A stretch of DNA of 64,000 nt from Anagrus nilaparvatae (taxonomy: Eukaryota > Arthropoda > Insecta > Hymenoptera > Mymaridae), in assembly GCA_022575985.1 (NCBI GenBank), contig JAKSXM010000007.1, positions 56,636,501-56,700,500 on the forward strand, given 5' to 3'. The notes under the pieces were generated by a model. The model was not told the DNA's origin, searched no databases, and saw only the letters and a list, made by a program, of their open reading frames with translations. Shown in pieces: positions 58,701 through 64,000 of the stretch (position 1 is its first letter; each line of letters begins with the position of its first letter). Both the position numbers and the translations under genes were made by a program.

Positions 58701-60093
58701 TCGTAGCTGGATGAAATGTTTCATAGAGCTACGAAGAAAAAGAAAATTTGGTCTTTGGTTAATTATTTGGTTTCGTAGCTGGATGAAATATTTCATAGAG
58801 CTACGAAGAAAAAGAAAATTGGGTCTTTGGCTAATTATTTGGTTTCGTAGCTAGATGAAATGTTTCATAGAGCTACGAAGAAAAAGAAAATGGGGTCTTT
58901 GGCTAATTATTTGGTTTCGTAGCTGGATGAAATGTTTCATAGAGCTACGAAGAAAAAGAAAATTGGGTCTTTGGCTAATTATTTGGTTTCGTAGCTGGAT
59001 GAAATGTTTCATAGAGCTACGAAGAAAAAGAAAATTGGGTCTTTGGCTAATTATTTGGTTTCGTAGCTGGATGAAATGTTTCATAGAGCTACGAAGAAAA
59101 AGAAAATGGGGTCTTTGGTTAATTATTTGGTTTCGTAGCTGGATGAAATGTTTCATAGAGCTACGAAGAAAAAGAAAATTTGGTCTTTGGTTAATTATTT
59201 GGTTTCGTAGCTGGATGAAAAGTTTCATAGAGCTACGAAGAAAAAGAAAATTTGGTCTTTGGTTAATTATTTGGTTTCGTAGCTGGATGAAAAGTTTCAT
59301 AGAGCTACGAAGAAAAAGGAAATTGGGTCTTTGGCTAATTATTTGGTTTCGTAGCTGGATGAAATATTTCATAGAGCTACGAAGAAAAAGAAAATTGGGT
59401 CTTTGGTTAATTATTTGGTTTCGTAGCTGGATGAAATGTTTCATAGAGCTACGAAGAAAAAGAAAATTGGGTCTTTGGTTAATTATTTGGTTGCGTAGCT
59501 GGATGAAATGTTTCATAGAGCTACGAAGTAAAAGAAAATTGGGTCTTTGGCTAATTATTTGGTTTCGTAGCTGGATGAAATGTTTCATAGAGCTACGAAG
59601 AAAAAGAAAATTGGGTCTTTGGCTAATTATTTGGTTTCGTAGCTGGATGAAATGTTTCATAGAGCTACGAAGAAAAAGAAAATTTGGTCTTTGGTTAATT
59701 ATTTGGTTTCGTAGCTGGATGAAAAGTTTCATAGAGCTACGAAGAAAAAGAAAATTTGGTCTTTGGTTAATTATTTGGTTTCGTAGCTGGATGAAATGTT
59801 TCATAGAGCTACGAAGAAAAAGAATATTGGGTCTTTGGTTAATTATTTGGTTTCGTAGCTGGATGAAATGTTTCATAGAGCTACGAAGAAAAATAAAATT
59901 GGGTCTTTGGTTTATTATTTGGTTTCGTAGCTGGATGAAATGTTTCATAGAGCTACGAAGAAAAAGAAAATTGGGTCTTTGGCTAATTATTTGGTTTCGT
60001 AGCTCGATGAAATATTTCCTAGAGCTACGAAGAAAAAGAAAATTGGGCCTTTGGCTAATTATTTGGTTTCGTAGCTCGATAAAATATTTCATA
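55725..60093. repeat. 72-bp hairpin satellite, about 61 copies
   Basis: The anchor 'cgtagctggatgaaa' recurs every 72 bp from 55,751 to 60,070: 4,319 bp, which is 60 intervals of 72 minus one base, and the missing base is visible near 57,391 ('ctttggtaatt'). Each monomer contains TTCGTAGCT-gg-ATGAAA, a two-base loop, TTTCAT-ag-AGCTACGAA, an imperfect inverted repeat of about 17 bp per arm, followed by an A-rich/G-rich spacer (aagaaaaagaaaattgggtc) and 'tttggctaattatttgg'. Monomers are about 95-100 percent alike. Variants cluster at the loop (tg, ta, ag), at the ttgg/tttg/tggg site and at gctaa/gttaa. Since 72 is a multiple of three, long frames (up to 501 codons plus, 480 minus) encode 24-residue repeats such as WMKCFIELRRKRKLGLWL on one strand and MKHFIQLRNQIISQRPNF on the other. 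I regard these as artefacts. Confidence 0.97.
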
Positions 60094-60720
60094 GGATTTC
60101 TGGGGAAAAAATACATAAGTCCTTTTAGTAAATAATATTTAGAAAATTTTATTTTGTTAACTAATAAACTTTTGTGATTGTTTTCCTTAAAATTGGGACC
60201 CTGAAACACGAAAAAAAATCGATTTTTCTCATATAAGACATGTTCAAAAGCTATAATAAATAATTTCATCGAATTACTGAGGAAAAAATATACAAGACCC
60301 TTTTGTAAATAAAATTCAGAAATACTTATTTTGAATACTGCAAAACTTTTTTAATAGATGTCCTTAAAATTAAGACCCTAAAAAAAAAAATCGATTTTTC
60401 TGCTATACAACGTGGTCAAAAGCTAAAATAAATGGTTTCATCGGATTCCTGGGGAAAAAATAGACAAGTCCCTCTTGTAAATATTATACAGAAAAGTTTA
60501 TTCAGTAAAACTATATAACTTTTAAAATTGTTCCCCTTGAATTTCATACCCTAAAAAGTAACGAAAATCGATTTTCATCCTATAAAATGTGGTCAAAAGC
60601 TAAAATAAATGTTTTCATCGGATTTCTGGGAAAAAAATACTATGGGATATCAATTTGAACATAATCTAAAACAGATTTAAATCCACTAGAAAAACTGAAA
60701 GTTTTAAGAAAATCCCAATT
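60094..60720 (+). repeat. ~175-bp tandem repeat, 3.5 copies
   Basis: Units start at the phrase 'ggatttctggggaaaaaata' at 60,094, 60,271, 60,443 and 60,620 (spacing 177, 172, 177). Each contains 'aaattgggaccctaaaaaa'-like and 'aatcgatttttct' segments, then 'aatgtggtcaaaagctaaaa' and 'ggtttcatc' before the next unit. Units are about 75-80 percent alike, older than the 72-bp array. The last satellite monomer runs into the first unit through the shared phrase 'atttcata(g/tc)gga'. Confidence 0.85.
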
Positions 60721-61003
60721 TTGAGGAGACCAAAAAAAAACTTTCGAGAGCTATCGTGGGCTCAAAATTCGATGTTTTGGTCTAAATCCAACGAGAAACT
60801 TATTTTTTTTACTTATATTTTCGAGTTCTGCAGGCGCGTTAGGAATCTCGGATACTTCGAAAAAAACAACCAGTCTTATAAAAAAATTCAAATCATCATT
60901 ATTCAAATTATGAAAATATTGACAGCAAACGCTTAAAATAGCTGGATAGAAGGTCCGGATAGAAAATTCGTAGACATTTTTTAGTGTAGAAAGGGTCACC
61001 GTG
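60721..61003 (-). repeat. right terminal module of the 6-kb element
   Basis: 60,721-60,880 includes a G+C-richer patch ('ctgcaggcgcgttaggaatc'). 60,905-61,003 is the inverted partner of 55,076-55,170. The 71- and 82-codon frames on the two strands here are overlapping chance frames; the minus-strand one (STLKNVYEFSIRTFYPAILS) mirrors the frame starting at 55,076 because the DNA is the same terminal repeat. Confidence 0.6.
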
Positions 61004-61129
61004 TATTCGTTTCTACTGCTTCAGTTGTTTTTTTGATAACAAAAGATGGTGTTTAAAAATAGTGGCTTTAAATTATTTTATCTCGAAAGCAAATAATAGA
61101 AAATAGAAGAATGAAAAATTTTGAAAACA

Positions 61130-61340
61130 TGCAGCTTGTTCAAAATTTTTGAAATCTATAAAACCTATTTTGCTCAAAAATGGTAATTATGGCATCAATT
61201 TAAGATTTGGCCATTTTTAGTACAAAATGGGCTTTTGGTTTTTTTAACTACAACAGGAAGAGAATTACTGACAAAAAATTGCGATTCAAGGAGATAAAAA
61301 AATAACCCCTATACGAAAACTCTACAAAACTAAATTTACA
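61130..61340 (-). repeat. dispersed family B repeat right of the 6-kb element
   Basis: 'aacctattttgctcaaaaat', 'ggccatttttagtacaaaat' and 'gggcttttggttttttta' complement the words at 54,880-54,980. Confidence 0.6.
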
Positions 61341-64000
61341 AGAGTTCTATTGTCATTTACCTTCTTGTAACAATTTAAGAAACTTTTTTATGAACATAAA
61401 ATAATATCAAGTCTGCACACGTGTCAGAAATTTATGTTAATAATCTAACTTATAATTTTAGTACATATTATTAAAAAAAAAACATTATTTTAAGAATTAA
61501 GATTCAACAAAGCAATTCCGAAAATTTTAAACCCCAGAAATAATATAAAATGAATAATATAATATAATATATTATTAAAATTAAAAATAAAATAACTTAT
61601 CCGACATTAAATACTCAAAAGACATGATTGTTAAAATGTTATATAAAATACAAGTTTTTAATGAGATTAAAACTCTTAAAATATTTTAATCCTATATTTT
61701 AGCTAATGCGGTCATTTATATGTCAGCATTTAAATCATTTAATAAAATAGTAATCTCTGAATAATTATTATAAAAAAATTTTTTATTGTTTAAAAGAGAT
61801 TAAATTTAATTTTTTGTGTCATTTTTTAACACACACATTTATATAACAACACATTTATGCAGATTTATTTTATGTATTTTAATTAATTATATATTTTAAA
61901 TAAAAATTTTTTATTTCTAATCTTTTGATCTTACATGAATGAATAATAAAATAAATATTAATCATAATTATAAAAATTCCAACTATGTCAAAACTAAATT
62001 ATATTTTAATCTATAAAAATTGCTATTAAAAATTTACAGCTATAATAAAAATAATATATAATAAAAAAATTTTATACTCTGTCAATAAAATAATTCTGAT
62101 CAAAAAATATAAAAATTTTCAGATTATGTATCTGGGCAAGTCCAAATAAAATCGTCAGATTAAAAACGTTGAAAAAAAGTTTTAATGAATATTAGATTTC
62201 TTGTATGCGATTTCGGCAGAATTTTCGATTCGTATCACTAAAAGATTTTAACTAAAATTTTCTAAAATCATTAACATTTTTTTATTTGTATAGCTCTGAA
62301 ATCATTTAAAAAAAATCTGAATCTATTATTGCTGTTTTCTCTATAGAATAACGAAAATCCTATGAACCTTTTAATTAAAATTTTCCAAAATCTACTCTTA
62401 AATATTGAAAAAACCTAGTTTGAAATTCTCAACGTTATTATCGTATTTAAGAGCTTCTACAGTTGCTTTTTCTTTTATTTCTTTCCAATGCTAACAATTT
62501 TTTCATATCATAATACAGTCAAAATTTTTTAGAATACATCAAATTATGACAACCTAAGAAGCCTAGTACTTTGAATGAAAAAAAATTTTTGGAGTGGCTC
62601 AGAACTTAATAACATTAAAATTGATAAACATATTTGATTGATACAATTGATAAAATTCATGGTTTTTTCTTTAATGTCAATCAAAATTTAATTGTTTCTT
62701 ATTTTAAATTGTTTATATAAAAATTGTTTATATAATCAACTTAAAGAAAACGACATATTTTAAGGATTTCTCGCGCATGTACAGTAAGAATAAACTTTTG
62801 AATCCCGGAATCAAAATCTATGGGAAATTTCCTATCTGAACCTGGAAAATAATAATTTTTTACGTTAATGTGAGTTTTTTACAGAAAAAGTTAGAAAAAT
62901 TATCTCTCTTCTTTTAAAAGTAGCCAAAAACGAAAATGGATTCCAAAAATTGAGAACTGAACTCGGAGACTTGTTTTTAGTAGCATTTACTTTTGGAAAA
63001 GTATTCTTTGGAACTGATTTAAGGACCCAACCTTTAGGTTTAGTCCGGTTTAGTTTAAAATTATTTTATTATATGCGCATGTGTATTAATTAAAATAACA
63101 CATTTTCATATTTTTCATCAAAAAATAATAATTAAACATCAATCACAACAATATGTCAAATATCAACTGTTAATATTTTCTATTATTATGATGACAAAAA
63201 CATAATTACAAATTTTATCATTCAAAATTTACATTAAATTTTCTATTATACATTTTTTATTAAAATCTAAATATTTTAGCATGTACTAAATTTTTATTAT
63301 ATTTTATAATTTATCTTTTCAAGTTTTACATCATAGAAATAATTTTAGTAAATTTAAAATTTGTATGCAGGGTTATTTTACAAGTTTTTTTCAAAGAGAA
63401 ATAAGATTAATTTTTACGTTTGAAGGTATATTAAGTTCACATAAACAGTTATTTTCATCCGGAATTAATTTTTTTTGGCTATTCATATTTATGAAAAAAA
63501 ATTTTTACTCAAAAGTTTTTCGAAAACAGGTACACTGTAACTCTCACTATTATTAACGAGAAAATAAAATAGTTATAAGCTAGACTGGTTCTGTTAATCA
63601 GAACCTGTCACAATCTTCGGGAAAATACCATATTTCTGGATAGAACGTATTTACGTCTTTCAACCTAACATACTCAATAATTAGGTGGATTAAATATTTG
63701 CCTTTGCTATAGAATTACTTCAAATTTTCAAAAACTTGCAATTACCCACTATTCTACATTAAAACTCGAAATAAAAAGAATTTTTCCTCTCTTTAGCAAC
63801 AAATTTTATTAAATTCCAACTTTTAGGTATTCATGCTTTAAAACCATACTTTGAAAAATATATCTCTATTTTCTTTTCTAACTCTAACTCAACCAAAATA
63901 ATCTGAAATAATCCGTATAAAAAATAAATTAATCTAATCTTTTTTTTTTAATTTGAAATAAAAGTTTTTAAATGAAATTATTTTTATTTCTTTCAGATGT
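61341..64000. other. A+T-rich right edge, no gene seen
   Basis: No gene, RNA or element is supported. A short hairpin GGTTCTG-ttaat-CAGAACC lies at about 63,588-63,606. The 63-codon frame 63,365-63,556 has no recognisable domain. The phrase 'ctcgcgcatgtacagtaa' at 62,770 echoes 'ttcgcgcatgtaaagtaa' at 7,302, perhaps pieces of one diverged repeat. Confidence 0.5.

Larger units (their letters stand above)
55011..61007. mobile_element. ~6-kb terminal-inverted-repeat element carrying a hairpin satellite
   Basis: The termini CACGGTGAC (from 55,015) and GTCACCGTG (to 61,003) are inverted, and TATT stands directly outside both (55,011-55,014 and 61,004-61,007). About 60 bp farther in on the left and directly on the right, ~90 bp of strong inverted similarity follows: 'tttctacactaaaaaatg', 'ctatccggaccttctatcca' and 'agcgtttgctgtcaatattt' on the left (55,080-55,165), complemented at 60,905-60,990. 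Contents in order: left terminal module, short 'atatttaaaaatttat' tandem words (55,160-55,257), an inserted foldback, the 72-bp array, a 175-bp tandem array, right terminal module. No transposase is recognisable, so it is non-autonomous or a composite of nested insertions. Family B arms outside the TATT leave the true boundary open. Confidence 0.6.

Noticed and set aside
57349..58854. 501-codon repetitive protein gene
   Set aside because: Frames of similar length exist on both strands because the period is a multiple of three. Monomer variants are mostly amino-acid changing, and a 1-bp deletion shifts the frame.
55725..60093. CRISPR array
   Set aside because: The whole 72-bp unit is repeated, including what would be spacers. 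There are no variable spacers and no cas genes, and the context is eukaryotic.
1..64000. tRNA or rRNA genes
   Set aside because: I looked for the GGTTCGANTCC-type B box with a paired acceptor stem and for conserved rRNA words. None was seen by eye; a covariance-model search would be decisive.

Overview
This window looks like a gene desert in a nuclear genome that is roughly three quarters A+T. The transposon relics (Penelope-like, R1-type LINE, Ty3/gypsy, Mutator-like, piggyBac-like, hAT-like, Helitron-like ends) and the many short inverted-repeat elements point to an arthropod. The wording of the LINE and piggyBac remnants and the extreme A+T content would suit a hymenopteran such as an aphidiine or other braconid wasp, but that is a low-confidence guess. 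I found no intact host gene, no rRNA or tRNA gene, no CRISPR array, and no prokaryotic or viral gene set. Almost all short open frames are chance frames in A+T-rich DNA or frames inside repeats.

Layout. 1-13.5 kb is mostly unannotatable A+T-rich DNA. It holds a degenerate hAT-like MITE (3.4-3.7 kb), an asymmetric foldback element built of ~151-bp modules (5,558-6,627, flanked by TTA), copies of a dispersed 'family A' repeat, and (TA)n tracts. 13.5-24.7 kb holds a complete piggyBac-like MITE with TTAA target duplication (13,518-13,874), more family A copies, a foldback at 20.4-20.9 kb, a small Mutator-like element carrying a transposase fragment (22,619-22,959) and a TA-flanked MITE (24,114-24,343). 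24.7-27.9 kb is a nested structure: a TA-flanked MITE interrupted by two 935-bp, almost perfect inverted arms that enclose the 3' end of a Penelope-like element with its GIY-YIG endonuclease. 28-47 kb is a dense field of foldbacks/MITEs, family A and related dispersed repeats, and two Helitron-like 3' ends (40.57 and 46.50 kb). 47.5-51.2 kb carries a Ty3/gypsy integrase pseudogene with most of its catalytic core deleted, foldback fragments, and a decayed R1-type LINE end. 51.2-54.2 kb is featureless.

The most striking object is a ~6-kb element at 55,015-61,003 bounded by related inverted termini and a TATT direct repeat. It contains a foldback (55,258-55,724), about 61 head-to-tail copies of a 72-bp monomer that itself contains an imperfect hairpin (55,725-60,093), and a ~175-bp tandem repeat (60,094-60,720). 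Because 72 is divisible by three, long repetitive ORFs run on both strands. The variation between monomers gives no sign of selection on protein, while the hairpin stems are much better conserved than their loops.

No operon or pathway can be described. The elements act only as nested mobile DNA: MITEs dependent on absent transposases, dead retrotransposons, and a satellite apparently amplified inside, or captured by, a terminal-inverted-repeat element.
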